A stretch of 64,000 bases of DNA from Hymenoscyphus infarciens (taxonomy: Eukaryota > Ascomycota > Leotiomycetes > Helotiales > Helotiaceae): contig LLCB01000243.1 in the NCBI GenBank assembly GCA_001414345.1, forward strand, positions 1 to 64,000. Direction: 5' to 3'. Position numbers and translations under genes: made by a program. Below the pieces are notes generated by a model. That model saw nothing but the letters and a program-made list of their open reading frames with translations. It did no database searches and had not been told where the DNA came from. Of the stretch, positions 34,618-45,011 are shown in pieces (positions within the stretch are counted from its first letter, which is position 1; every line of letters begins with the position of its first letter).

Positions 34618-35387
34618 TATTTACTACTTTTACTATATATCTATACCTGTTTTTAAGTAAATTAAAACTATATACTAGGATGTCTTATAATATTTAAGTA
34701 CTAAAATCTATTCTCTCTCTATCTTCTTCTACTATTACTACTACTACTAATATACTAGCTCTTAAGTATAAGGATAAAGTAGAGCGTGAGCAGCGTATAA
34801 AGCCTTATTATATAATATTAAAAGAGCTCGATTAATAAGAATAATAAAATAAAGTTATTATAAATAAATTAATAGGTAATTCTATACTAGTAGACACTAA
34901 CGCTTCGAAGGACGTTATATAAATTAGTCAGGAGTGGCCTACTCTTAAGAAGGTAAAAGAGGCTATAATTATTTATCTAATTAATTAGAACGAATCCTAT
35001 AAGATTATAAAGTTAGATAAAGGTCGGTTTATTCTTAAGTATAAGGTAAAAGAGATATACGAATTCCACCTATATATTATCCTTTCTAAGAAGACTTAGC
35101 GTATAATCCTTCGAGCGTATACCTCTTACTCTTACCTAACTAATATATACCTTAATTACTATAGTAAGAATAGTATATAATATATTCTTAATACCTACGC
35201 TGAATCTATTAATCGAGATCCTAACCTTAAGGTAAAGAATTTAGTAAATAACGAGAAGTTACTTAGTCTACTTATAAAAGTTTACGTATTAGAAAGTAGA
35301 TAGATAGTGTAGTAGTAGGTTAATTTACTATATTCATTGAATTTTTAGTATATTAGTATAGAGAAAACAATAAATAAGGAAAATATC

Positions 35388-35534
35388 TTTACTAACTAGA
35401 ATACCTCTATTTTAATAGTTTTACTCTCTAAAAATAAGAGGTACAAAAACAAGAGGTATTCCAGGTATTATTTATTAATCAAGGGATATTTAAGGTATAA
35501 ATCATTATTTAGAGAGCAAAATAGATAATTACTG
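35388..35534 (-). repeat. Right 147-bp terminal inverted repeat
   Basis: Reverse complement of the left arm with seven transition differences. The left arm carries T/A at four of these and the right arm at three, so both arms were mutated independently. Confidence 0.85.
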
Positions 35535-35543
35535 TATAAAGAA
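35535..35543. repeat. Target-site duplication, right copy (TATAAAGAA)
   Basis: Identical to 34462-34470, immediately outside the right inverted repeat. Confidence 0.8.
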
Positions 35544-36738
35544 TAATATTATTAGATATTATAGTATTTAAATAGTATAAATAGTACGTATTAAAGTGGG
35601 TTTCTAATAATAAATCGTAGTAGTATAATATTCTAAATACTATCGACTATACTAACTTCGCCTCACTTGTCTTTAACTCGCTCTCCTCTCTTTAAACCTA
35701 TATATTCTTAACGAATAATATTTCCAGACCAAAGGCTTTTATATTCTATATTCTAGCCGTAGTCTATACGATTTAACTAAGAATAGAGTTAGTCAAATAT
35801 AGAATCATTTCAGGTTTTCGAAGTTATTAGAGACATAGAGACTTTGAATTTAGCTAGAGTTTACTAGTAAGAGAAATATATAGCTTAATCTAGTCTTCTA
35901 AGGTATTAGTTATACTCTATTTATTAGGTGAATAAATAAGAGGCGTTCTAGTTAATTACTAAAACTATATTTATACTTCCTTTAGAGATTTAATAGAAAA
36001 CTTGTTGAAATCTGCTATTATATATAGTATACTAAGTTTAAAGATCTTTTGGTTTTCTTTTAGCTTACTATTAGCTTTTATCTAGATCTTATAACTACTA
36101 CTAGAAATCCATCTTCTCTTTCTTAATAATATAATACCTTTCTCTATATAAAACGAAAAACTCGTAGGTTTAACTTAAAAACTAGGAAACTATAATAAAA
36201 AAACATTTATATATAGAGTATTATAAGATATATCTAACTAAAGAGCTATATTAAAAGTATTACTATTAACTCTTTATAATTAGATCTATTATCTATAAGA
36301 ACTCTTATAAAATAATAAAACTAATAATAAGAGGTTTTTAATAAATTCTTAGAAATATCAGAAAGTATAGAGACGTAAGAAGCTAATATTACTTGAAGTT
36401 TTTAATTAGACGTATTATCTATTCTCTTTTTATTTTGCTTTGTCTCTTTTAGCTTCGTACTAAATAAGAACTATTTCTTAGTTTTAATAGTAGAGGTTTC
36501 TTAGAGAACGAATCTATTATTACTTTAAGTATTACTTAATCTTTTTATAACTTAGCCTAGGAGTGTTATCGTAGTTTTTTATTTTAGAGGTATAAGCTCT
36601 CGCAAATAACCTACTTGACTATTTAGCTTTATGTTTCTATCTATTTTAATACTTGAAGTCTTGTTATTACTATGTTTATTACGGAATTCAGTTATTTAGA
36701 GAAAATAGCTTCAAAACTACAACTCTAGCTCTTAAAAT

Positions 36739-37298
36739 TGTTATATTACTAGCTATTAGTCTATATAATACATAAGGTAACTATAGCGCTAGAGGTATAA
36801 TAACGTAAAAGTTTATCTAAAATAACTACCGAACTATATCATTTTCACTAATAGCGCGTATATAGAGTAGACTCTGCGAATATTAGCTAGTTACGCGGCT
36901 CTGATATCGTATATTACTCTACTTAGACCGAATCATGTCTATAGAATTAGAGCTTCAGAAGTCAGCCTATGAAGTAACTCTACTAGACATATCTACGAAA
37001 GTGGTCGAAGGAATAATATATATTAAACTTCCAAAGGCGTACCTTATACTAGAGGTATAGCACCGAGATAAAATCGTTAAACGTTAGATTTAAGAGCTCG
37101 GGATGATTTCTAGGTGTTCGGTAGTCATATGTTATATTACCAGCTATTAGTCTGCGTAATATACAAACCGTTGCGTTAGAGCACCGATAACGCAAAAGTT
37201 CACTCAAAACGACTACTGAACGGTATCATTTCGACTTATAGCATATATATAGAGCGAACCCTGTAAATATCAGCCAGTTACGTGGCCCTGATATCACA
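36739..37298. mobile_element. TRIM-like element: two ~165-bp direct repeats around a 220-bp core
   Basis: Two direct repeats (about 36739-36911 and 37130-37298) begin TGTTATATTA and end near GATATC. The right copy ends in CA, giving TG...CA termini like long terminal repeats. The differences between copies look like mostly transitions. Only about 220 bp separates them, far too little for gag-pol, so a miniature LTR element (TRIM type) or an internally deleted LTR retrotransposon is the best reading. No clear target-site duplication is found. Confidence 0.5.
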
Positions 37299-37320
37299 AA
37301 ATGCGGGACCGAATTTATCA

Positions 37321-37702
37321 GGTGTTCTCTGTAATTTCGCATTTTTTCTTCTAACTATCCCGGAAACATGTGTATTAGTACTCGCGATAAGAGTGATTTT
37401 TTAATAAACTAGAAAGTAAGAGGGTGAAAGTTCATTCCAAGTTAGAAGTTATGAAATCGGCTTTTTAGAAGAGGTGGTGTTGGTAGTTTTAGGGTTTATT
37501 TTTAGTCGCTTAACTACTAGAAATAATCGCGACTTGCAACGAAATATGTAGGTCGAACCAAATGGGGAAGAAGCTTTGTAAGAGGGGTGAGAACATTGTT
37601 TGAACACTGTTTATGAAATTTCTTCTAAAGATTATTTCTATAAAATATAGGTATCTCACTTCAATAATAAACTCTAAACCTGCCTCTATACCATTTCCTC
37701 CT
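37321..37702. other. Transition from AT-rich island to normal sequence
   Basis: No gene is seen here. It is probably the 3' flank of the damaged receptor-L-domain gene that ends at 37703. Confidence 0.4.
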
Positions 37703-39224
37703 TTAAACAGGTGTACGACTACTGATATCTCCTTTCGCAATGCCTCTCTCCCTCTCAGAGCTATTTTCCGCTTTCCTATGTCCACTCTCCTCCTTCACAA
37801 TCTTCCTCTTCTTCCTCTTATTTAACCACCTTATTCTAAACGCTTACCCTATAACTGTAAGCATCCCTAAGCCTAGACCAAGACTAATCCCTAATCCATC
37901 TTTCTGTCTCTTGGTAAGTCTCGGTCCTTTGATCTTCTCACATGTATATAGCGGTGTATTTACACTTTGTTTTTGGATTCGGGTGTATGTCTCGTTCGCA
38001 GAGGTACAGTTTAATTTCGCGGTGCTATGGATTTTGAGGGCTTTTATGAGGTAGTTTAGGTTTGGAAGTTGGACGCTGTAGTAGTTTGTTAGTTGAGAGA
38101 ACATGAAGAAGTGGTGGGGGGTGACACACTCGGATACGGAGCCGGTGATGCTTATTTTGCTTGCATTTGTGAGGGCAGGTAAGGTGACAAGTTGGTCTTT
38201 GGTTGACATTGAGATATAGAGATTGTTGATGGATTCTAAAAGTGGCAGTTTGAGACTAAATTGTGATCAGTGTGAAAGGAGATAGTATGAATGGATGAAG
38301 ATTATTGTTACCTTTTAGCATCGTATAGAGCTATGTCATTTCTGCCGATCGAGTCCAATGAACCTCTTTTTAGAGCTGGAAAATCGTAGTCCAGCTTTGC
38401 TTTCTCATTCGGCTCAACTAACATGTGACTAGTAATGTTCTCGAGGATAGGTAGGGAAAGTCTATCATATATTAGCACTGCTAAAGATGAAGGAAATGCG
38501 AATCTCGAACCCGGTGAAGTTTCCATGTAGACTGAATTCTGTTATGGTCTTTAGTGCAGGTAGTGAGATCCCATAGCCGAACTTGCTAGTATCTACAACA
38601 AATCTTTCGCTGCTAGTAAGATTTGGGAGTTGTAATTCTGAGACTTGGTCAGCAACAGTTGGTACAAGAGAAAATACAATAGAACTTACCCAGAGATATT
38701 TCCACTCAGGTCTAAACTAGAGAGTTCTAGAACCGGAAAATTGATCTTCAGAGAAGTATTCACGGCAGAAACAGAAAGTCCGGTAGCATTTGACTGCTTC
38801 GACAGAGTCAAATATTTGATAGACGTGGGACCCAGGTTAAGTTTATCAATCGTGAGAGGTCATCCATATGAATCTCTGTAAGACCTGGCACAGAAACATT
38901 GTAACTCGAGTTTGACCCTGAAACGATTCCACCAGTAATGTGCGTGATGCCAGACAGACTGAAGCCCCCTTTGTAATCCGCGTGGATTACTAGCCCATTA
39001 CCGTTGATTCCTGTACAATTTGATGTCAAAAAATGTCTATCGAGGTCGGTTTGACTAGATGCGGAGAAATCGCGTACTTCGCAAGAATTTGCAACGATTG
39101 CTACATAAGTTAGCTGAGATTTGATATTGGAAAGATCTTTTGGGAGGGAAGTAAGATAAGACTTACGAGAAGCAAGAAAACCCATTGCCACAAGGGACTT
39201 GGAAGCAAATTAAGATTTCATCAT
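37703..39224 (-). pseudogene. Receptor-L-domain (Ecm33/Sps2-like) cell-surface protein, broken
   Basis: Five exons can be traced (39224-39167, 39100-38690, 38643-38511, 38461-38312, 38255-37703). The product has an N-terminal signal-peptide-like region, repeated 'LP.L......I.I.G' receptor-L-domain/Ecm33-type beta-helix strands (for example LTWVP, then INFPVLELSSLDLSGNISG, then KLPLLESINNLYIS), several Asn-x-Ser/Thr sites and a Gly/Leu-rich membrane helix. A basic cytoplasmic tail (KRKKRK) follows, so the ancestor was probably a membrane-anchored wall protein. Lesions: codon 5 is TAA (39210-39212), inside the would-be signal peptide; a one-base loss shifts the frame near 38828; the exon 2/3 join is out of phase; and TAA at 37844-37846 interrupts the membrane helix, with the frame open beyond it to 37703. 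Both TAA codons fit CAA-to-TAA change. The adjacent AT-rich island suggests RIP leakage. Confidence 0.65.
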
Positions 39225-39752
39225 CTTCGCTTAAAAACTGCTGGTAAATAAGGAAGACGACAATGAAAGACAGGATATCAGGACCTCGATAACCTTTGTA
39301 GAGAGATAAAAAAACACAGAGCATCGACGCCTTTTACAGGGAGGTGGCGAATCAGAAGCCTTTGGGGCATTTTTACAGGGCATCACAGGGCATTGGTGGA
39401 ATGCGACCGTACGCTTTTGGGGTTGTCAGATGGCGCCTTAGAGGGCAGAACCCTGTTGAACCCAAGAAACGAGATACTAGATACGTTAACACAACATGGT
39501 TGCAGAAATATGAAGGGAAAAAAAACAAAATACAAGCAGAAACAGAAAGGGCGAATTAATATTAATTCAAATGGTGAGAAAGTTTGAATCAATCCGAATA
39601 AATCGTTGTTGTAAAATCCCATCTTAAGTTCCGGTAAATTATCTAAGGCCCGCCACTTTTTTGGTCAAACGCACAACCTACAAATGCTTAGATCTCTATT
39701 TGAAAAGTTCAAACATACAATTGGTATCTAATTCAAACAAAACTCAAACTCC
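39225..39752. other. Spacer, nothing recognised
   Basis: It holds the upstream region of the broken surface-protein gene and the 3' flank of the pirin gene. No repeat or frame of note is visible. Confidence 0.4.
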
Positions 39753-40808
39753 CTAATCACTATCTAAAACTACAACTTCCGCCTCTGCCTCTCCAATACT
39801 CTCAACGCTCAACACATCTCCAGCATTGACCCCTGAGACAAAGGCTCCATCGCCCTCGGAGAGAACAGCCGTCTCTCTTCCATCGATCCTGATTTTCATC
39901 GCCCCATTCTTTGTCATAGGAAGGTGGATGTAAACATTTCTTCCCTCGGTCTTTTGCACAGCGTTCGCGCCTACTGTCCACTTGAAGCGTTTGTCCACTC
40001 CAATGATTCCTGCTGCCATAACCATATCTGCGTGTATTGGGATTGTGTCGGGAAGCGTGGCTTCGGCAACCTTCTCCTCTTCGAATGTTGCGGTTGGTCC
40101 TGCCTTCAAGGGCGAAAGGATAGGAAGGAAGGCTTCGCGTTTTGCCTCCTCGGAGAATGTGCGTGTGTGGTATCGTGGGGTAAGACCTCTCTTCCATGGC
40201 AGAGCCCAGATTTGCAGGAAATGGACCTGCTCATCCGACTCATTCTGTTCCGAATGCGCGATTCCCGTTCCGCCAGTTGTGAACTGGACGTCTCCCCTGT
40301 GCATCTTGAAGAAATCATCGCCTTGTTTTCCTTCTGTCCCTTTCTTGATCATGCTATCCCGATGTGTCAATTCTCCGCTTAAGATGTAGGAGAAGATCTC
40401 TGCATCGCGATGAGGGTGGGTGGGAAATCCATTCTGCGCATCGACTCGGTCTTCGTTGAGGACTCGTAGACTACCGAAGTTCTGATACTTGGGATCGTAG
40501 TAATTTGCGAAAGAGAAGGTGTGGTAGGTGTTGAGCCATCCGTGATCTGCGTGTCCGCGATCGTTGGAACGGCGGGGTACGATCTTTGCGTGGGTGAGGG
40601 CTTTGGACATTGTTGCTTTGATGGCCTGTGTTGCAGTTGTCATGGATGTTTGTTGGGTAATTGTTGGTGTTGTTATCTTCTCGATTGAGGAGGGAGTTGA
40701 AGCTGTTTGGAAGTTTTTGAGAGTGGTAAGTAGCTCTTGGAGTGGGGTACTGAAGTAGACTGAAATTGAGATGAGAAAAATGGAGGAGAGGGCTATGAAG
40801 AACTTCAT
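39753..40808 (-). CDS. Pirin-family protein with N-terminal hydrophobic segment
   Basis: Single open frame of 351 aa from an ATG at 40808. The pirin body begins near residue 75 with VPRRSNDRGHADHGWLNTYH. It then has the metal site HPHRDAEIFSYILSGELTHRDS (His, His and Glu; the fourth ligand follows) and QFTTGGTGIAHSEQN, both diagnostic for the bicupin pirin fold. The C-terminal cupin half is complete. Pirins bind Fe and act as nuclear redox-sensing cofactors or quercetin dioxygenases in other organisms. Unusual here is a 66-residue extension starting with a signal-anchor-like helix (FFIALSSIFLISISVYF). If translation begins at Met67 (40610) the protein would be an ordinary soluble pirin. Both starts are possible. 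Confidence 0.88.
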   Translation of the reverse strand: MKFFIALSSIFLISISVYFSTPLQELLTTLKNFQTASTPSSIEKITTPTITQQTSMTTATQAIKATMSKALTHAKIVPRRSNDRGHADHGWLNTYHTFSFANYYDPKYQNFGSLRVLNEDRVDAQNGFPTHPHRDAEIFSYILSGELTHRDSMIKKGTEGKQGDDFFKMHRGDVQFTTGGTGIAHSEQNESDEQVHFLQIWALPWKRGLTPRYHTRTFSEEAKREAFLPILSPLKAGPTATFEEEKVAEATLPDTIPIHADMVMAAGIIGVDKRFKWTVGANAVQKTEGRNVYIHLPMTKNGAMKIRIDGRETAVLSEGDGAFVSGVNAGDVLSVESIGEAEAEVVVLDSD

Positions 40809-42984
40809 ATATAGATCTTGGGATGGAGGACGAGAAGATGCTAGATTGTTGGAGAAATGGGTGGCATGAAGATTGAAAAGTCTTACCTACTGCTTTGTGG
40901 GAGATACTTGAACCTTTGATGTTGATGGTCGAGGCTTGTGTTTAGGGCTGCTTGGTGATGATTATGCATCGTTGTCAGCAAACTATGTGGGTCTAGATGG
41001 TGAAACCTAGTCCTGAAGCAGCATTGAATCCACGTGACATACCTCCTATCTCTTGAAACTGACGTCATTCTTGTTTATGTTTTCATTAAGCGACTTTTGA
41101 GGCTGACTTTAGCCTCATGCAATTTGCTGACCATGCATATAATCCAAATTGGGGAAGTGAACACATCAATCAGTGTTTATGTGGAAGCTCTTCAGCATCA
41201 GAACAACTGTACTTGATCCTTCAAGATTACAGCATCACATCATTGATTCAAGCTCTCTTTTCGAATGCAGACGGGGTTCCTCAAGCTCGCTTTTGTGACT
41301 TGGGTACTGCAGATGTTCTTTCCTTGGTGCTCTGCAATTAGAAAGGTTTCTAGAGTGGAAATCAGCAGAAAGTCAATATCCAAGGTCGGAACAGTTTTAT
41401 TTTTGAACGACTTGAATAAAATCCGCCTCAAGGCTTCAGCTCATACTACCAGCTCGTTTGGGGTTGGCTTTTATCAAAACTCAAAATTCAACCTTGAAGG
41501 TTTATGTAGGCGGTGCGTATGGAGTGTCTCAGTCATTTTTCCAATTCTTTCCACAAACCAGTTGGTGTTTTGAGTTAGTGACACATAATAAAAATGTTAA
41601 ATACTACATCAATTTATAACTTGCCGCGTTTGTTGTCGAAAATGGTCTTATCCTCGATTGGTAAAAGTCGTAGAACACCCAACTACTCACCAAGACCAAG
41701 AGCCCCCACCCAGTTGCCAAGTAATCAAGCTCAACTGTACAACTCTTAAATAGACTGGCAGGAAGGTCCCATCGTAATCTGTGTCCTCCGTAAGGATCCG
41801 AACGTGTTTTCAACATAGTATTCTCTAGTCTTGTGTTTTCCTCAACCCATGAGTAGGTAATGCTATTTATAAGACCTGGTGCTATCGTTTCTAAAAGCTA
41901 GATAAAGTTATCGTCAGTATTATAGAAAACGTTGCTTATCTAATATGGTCTTCTCAGTACTCAAATATTTTTACACTTCACAAACCTCCAGACCTTGTAA
42001 GGCTGTTAATATCAAAAAAAGTAGAGAATCCCTAGCTAGTCTCTGGGCCTACATAACTAATTCGCGGCCGCGAGAGAAATTGAAAGAAGAGTGGAGAATT
42101 GGGTATAAAATGGTTGTGTGACCTCAAATTGTTCCTCGTGGAAGATGTTGTGTTTATGGAAACCCAGTTGTATTGTGTCGTCGCTGGACGTTTTGCAAAA
42201 TACGAATGTATCGCTGGAATCTATGTGCTCCAAGTTTCATGCCAGCTGTACTATTCAACTGTTAGACTAGCAGGCCAACCAGATCAATTTTTGAGCTTAG
42301 CTACAGTAATACCGTCCTGGCTTCAATTTTTCAAATTCAATCTTCAGGATAGGTTCCTGTCATGGCTTGCTATGAGTGATCGGAAGTCTAGAGTGAAAGC
42401 TTTACTGTCGAAAACCAACTCACTCTCGAATAGTCATCTTCTCCACTGGCTCTCAATCTCTCAGTACTTTACACTGGTTGTCGGAATTTGATATAGAACA
42501 GAAGTTTGGTTTAGGAGTATAAATTGCCAAATTGCCATGGGTAATCTACTACCAGTTGCAGTTGGTGCTTATTGCCAAGCTATTGATAGGTAGCCTGCGA
42601 ATAGACACTTTTTACTTTTCAGGTCAATTTACCCTACTTATAAGACTACTTTCTAGTATTAAAGATATAGACTTGATATAGACTTCAAAGGTGAGATCAC
42701 TACAGTGTCCGGGATGACTGAACTAGGGGTAATGTGGGGTCTTCAAACCAGGGGACTCCCGCCTAAATTAGCGAGGCGGGGCAAAACCCCCCCTGAAATT
42801 GCTTTCGAGTTTCGCTTCTGTTCCCCGCATTTTAGACTTCTATCGCCTTTTGACATTCATCGATCCGGTTGAGCCTAATAATAATTATCAGTAGGCTCTC
42901 ATGTATTTAGATCATTTAAAATAAAAGCGTCCTTTGAATTTCATATCCCTTTCATTTCTAACCATTTGAACCACGCATGTCATC
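40809..42984. other. 2.2-kb spacer, no gene recognised
   Basis: Only frames without ATG starts or without recognisable content occur, such as 42099-42491 (plus). A GCGGCCGC palindrome sits near 42063. The region just before 42985 is the promoter of the GH28 gene. Confidence 0.4.
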
Positions 42985-44509
42985 ATGTTAACCACGATTC
43001 TTCTATCACTTCTGCTGCTGGTTACCGCGCCGGCATTTGCAACCGTAACCCAAATCGGCTCAGCGTGCACTGTCACTCCCCTAACGGGAACTGGTACTTT
43101 GGACGACACACCTCAAATCCTCGAAGCCTTCAAGAAGTGCGGAAAAGAGGGAAGCATTGAACTCACCGAAGGAACATTTCACATCGGGAAAGTCATAGAT
43201 GTCCTTGACTTGCGTAATTGCGACATCTCGATTTATGGAACTTTGATCTGGAGTACAGATATCAATTATTGGCTAAAGAATAGTCTCTCTGTTACTTATG
43301 CTGGTCGCTCTACCGCTTGGAGGCTTGGTGGTAACAACATCACATTACGCGGATACGGGAAAGCTCTTTTTGTTGGAAATGGCCAGATGTGGTACGATCA
43401 GAACAAAAACCAGGGGAATCAGAATGGACGGCCGATTTCGCTTACTCTGTGGCATGCGACGAATATTCTAGTTGATGGGATCATCTGGAGTCAACCTCAG
43501 TTCTGGTATGCGGGAGGTTTCTGGAACTTCCTTCTTTCGGAGCTATTTGGCTAAGTTGGAGATAGGAATACCTTCGTTGCTTACTCGAAAAATGTTACGA
43601 TGACCAACCTTGCTATGAGCGCTATTTCAAACTCGCAATGGAAAACGGTCAATACGGATGGTGTCAACACATGGAACTCGGAGAACATCGTAATATCCAA
43701 TTGGACTGTGACCGCTGGGGATGTGGGTTTTTGATCTCTTCTCTTCCTCCCAATTTTCGTCTCTGTTTACTAATATAAAATGCTTTTATTCTCATAGGAC
43801 TGTATCTCTGTTAAAGGCAATAGCAAAAATGTCCACATCAGCAACATCGTATGCCATGAATCCGGAGGCATGTGCGTGGGTAGCATCGCAAACGGAGTAA
43901 CCGAAACCGTGGAAAACGTCGTCTTCGAAAACGTTACCCTCACCCATAGCTCTAACGCTGCTGTGAGTACCCAGTTTCTCTGAGTAAATGGCTATTTGGG
44001 TAAATCATAGAGCAAAGACATTCCCAATTCTTAAAATTTCTACAACAGTCCTTAAGACTCTTGCTCATTTTACTCCACAAACATTTCTGAAGAAGAATAC
44101 TGACTCCGACATTCTGCAGTGGATCAAGACATATCCCACTGGCGGAGGTTACGTGAAAAACATTCTCTTCAAAGACATCAGTTTCACAGATGTCAATCAA
44201 CCAATCTACATCACAGCCTGCATATATTCGAATACCAACTGTGACAGTTCAAGACTCCGGATTTCGAATATACGATGGGAGAATATCAAGGGAACCTCGA
44301 GATACAATGTTGGGGCTGGAATTCATTGTAGTGCTGGAGCGCCGTGTCAGAATTTGACTTTTTCTGGGATTGATATTACTCAGAAGAATGGTGGAGGTGC
44401 GGTGCAATATTTGTGTTCTAATATTGAGAACCAGAAGACGTCTGGTTTGGCCTGTACTGGAACCTGTCCCGCCGGATGGGTTCAGCAGCTGAGCGGGAAT
44501 CATAATTGA
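42985..44509 (+). CDS. Secreted glycoside hydrolase family 28 protein (exo-acting pectinase type)
   Basis: Four exons (42985-43505, 43566-43722, 43798-43962, 44120-44509) give 410 aa. A clear signal peptide (LLSLLLLVTAPAFA) leads the protein. The GH28 right-handed beta-helix is recognisable by GNGQMWYDQN, SQPQFWNTFVAYS, NTDGVNTWNS, AGDDCISVKGNS and a final WIKTYPTGGGYVKN. The catalytic aspartates of N-T-D and D-D are present. The usual G-H-G and R-I-K motifs of polygalacturonases read S-G-G (in CHESGGMCVGS) and W-I-K, a combination I associate with exo-acting rhamnogalacturonan-type members rather than endo-polygalacturonases. Eight or more cysteines and several N-glycosylation sites fit secretion. 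The first exon ends out of the open frame; splicing at 43506 is needed to avoid a stop at 43552. It acts on plant cell wall pectin. Confidence 0.88.
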
Positions 44510-45011
44510 ATTCGAGAGCTCCTTTATTGAGCCGGAACCTAGAGATTGTACAGAGAAGTGACTATTTCGTATCAAGCCAGGTTGGAAAGGAACCCCGGTG
44601 AAGGTAAGAGTTCGCGTTGTAACAAGAATAACAAAAGATCGTCGAGTCTTCATGTAATTGTTTTCGAAATCGACTCCTATAATTCAAGTAACTTGTAAAA
44701 ATACCATGAAAGATGAGACACAAACGCCTTCTAGATTGCTATACATGGGTAGGTACTTTCAATCAACATGGCGATCAAGCTCGCTACCTTTTTTGGCCGG
44801 TTGTCCAAGTATCAGAGGGGTTTGGTACAGAAATAGCAACTGGAAGAGTGAGGGTGAGAGTACAGGCCCCTACCAGGTCAAATTTACAACACTTCAACAC
44901 CTCAACACCTCAACGGAATCCATCTTCATGGTCCTTTGCGGGAATACACCTCGAGCAGAGACAATTTGACCATGCCGCCCAAACGACGTCACGAAGAGAA
45001 ACCCTTCACAA
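44510..45011. other. Spacer downstream of the GH28 gene
   Basis: No supported gene. A plus-strand frame (44971-45081) starting MPPKRRHEEK is short and overlaps the decayed ORF that follows. Confidence 0.4.

Larger units (their letters stand above)
34471..35534. mobile_element. Mutator-like (MULE) non-autonomous element carrying a retropepsin-like relic
   Basis: The element is 1,064 bp. It is bounded by 147-bp terminal inverted repeats (34471-34617 and 35388-35534) that align without gaps and differ at seven positions, all transitions, as expected after RIP. A perfect 9-bp direct repeat, TATAAAGAA, flanks both ends. Long inverted repeats with 9-bp duplications are the hallmark of Mutator-like elements; Merlin elements (8-9 bp) are a less likely alternative. 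No transposase is present. On the plus strand near 34887-34907 a frame reads L-V-D-T-N-A-S, close to the L-V-D-T-G-A-S active site of retropepsins. It continues for about 80 codons interrupted by stops. The interior therefore appears to be captured gag/protease-type retroelement sequence, similar to what Pack-MULEs do with gene fragments in plants. Confidence 0.75.
32350..37320. repeat. AT-rich island with RIP-like signature
   Basis: About 5 kb of very AT-rich sequence in which TpA is abundant and CpA/TpG are scarce, and every long frame is full of TAA/TAG. This is what repeat-induced point mutation leaves in duplicated transposon DNA. Inside are a Mutator-like element (34471-35534), a TRIM-like repeat pair (36739-37298), a 41-T tract and short tandem repeats. 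The edges are sharp to within about 50-100 bp. I see no intact gene. Confidence 0.8.

Noticed and set aside
36741..37295. Reading the pair of direct repeats as part of the Mutator-like element
   Set aside because: The repeats are direct, have TG...CA-type ends and lie more than 1 kb outside the 9-bp duplications, so they belong to a different element.
42099..42491. 130-codon plus-strand frame
   Set aside because: It starts at TTG, has no signal for a known domain and no neighbouring exons with good splice sites.
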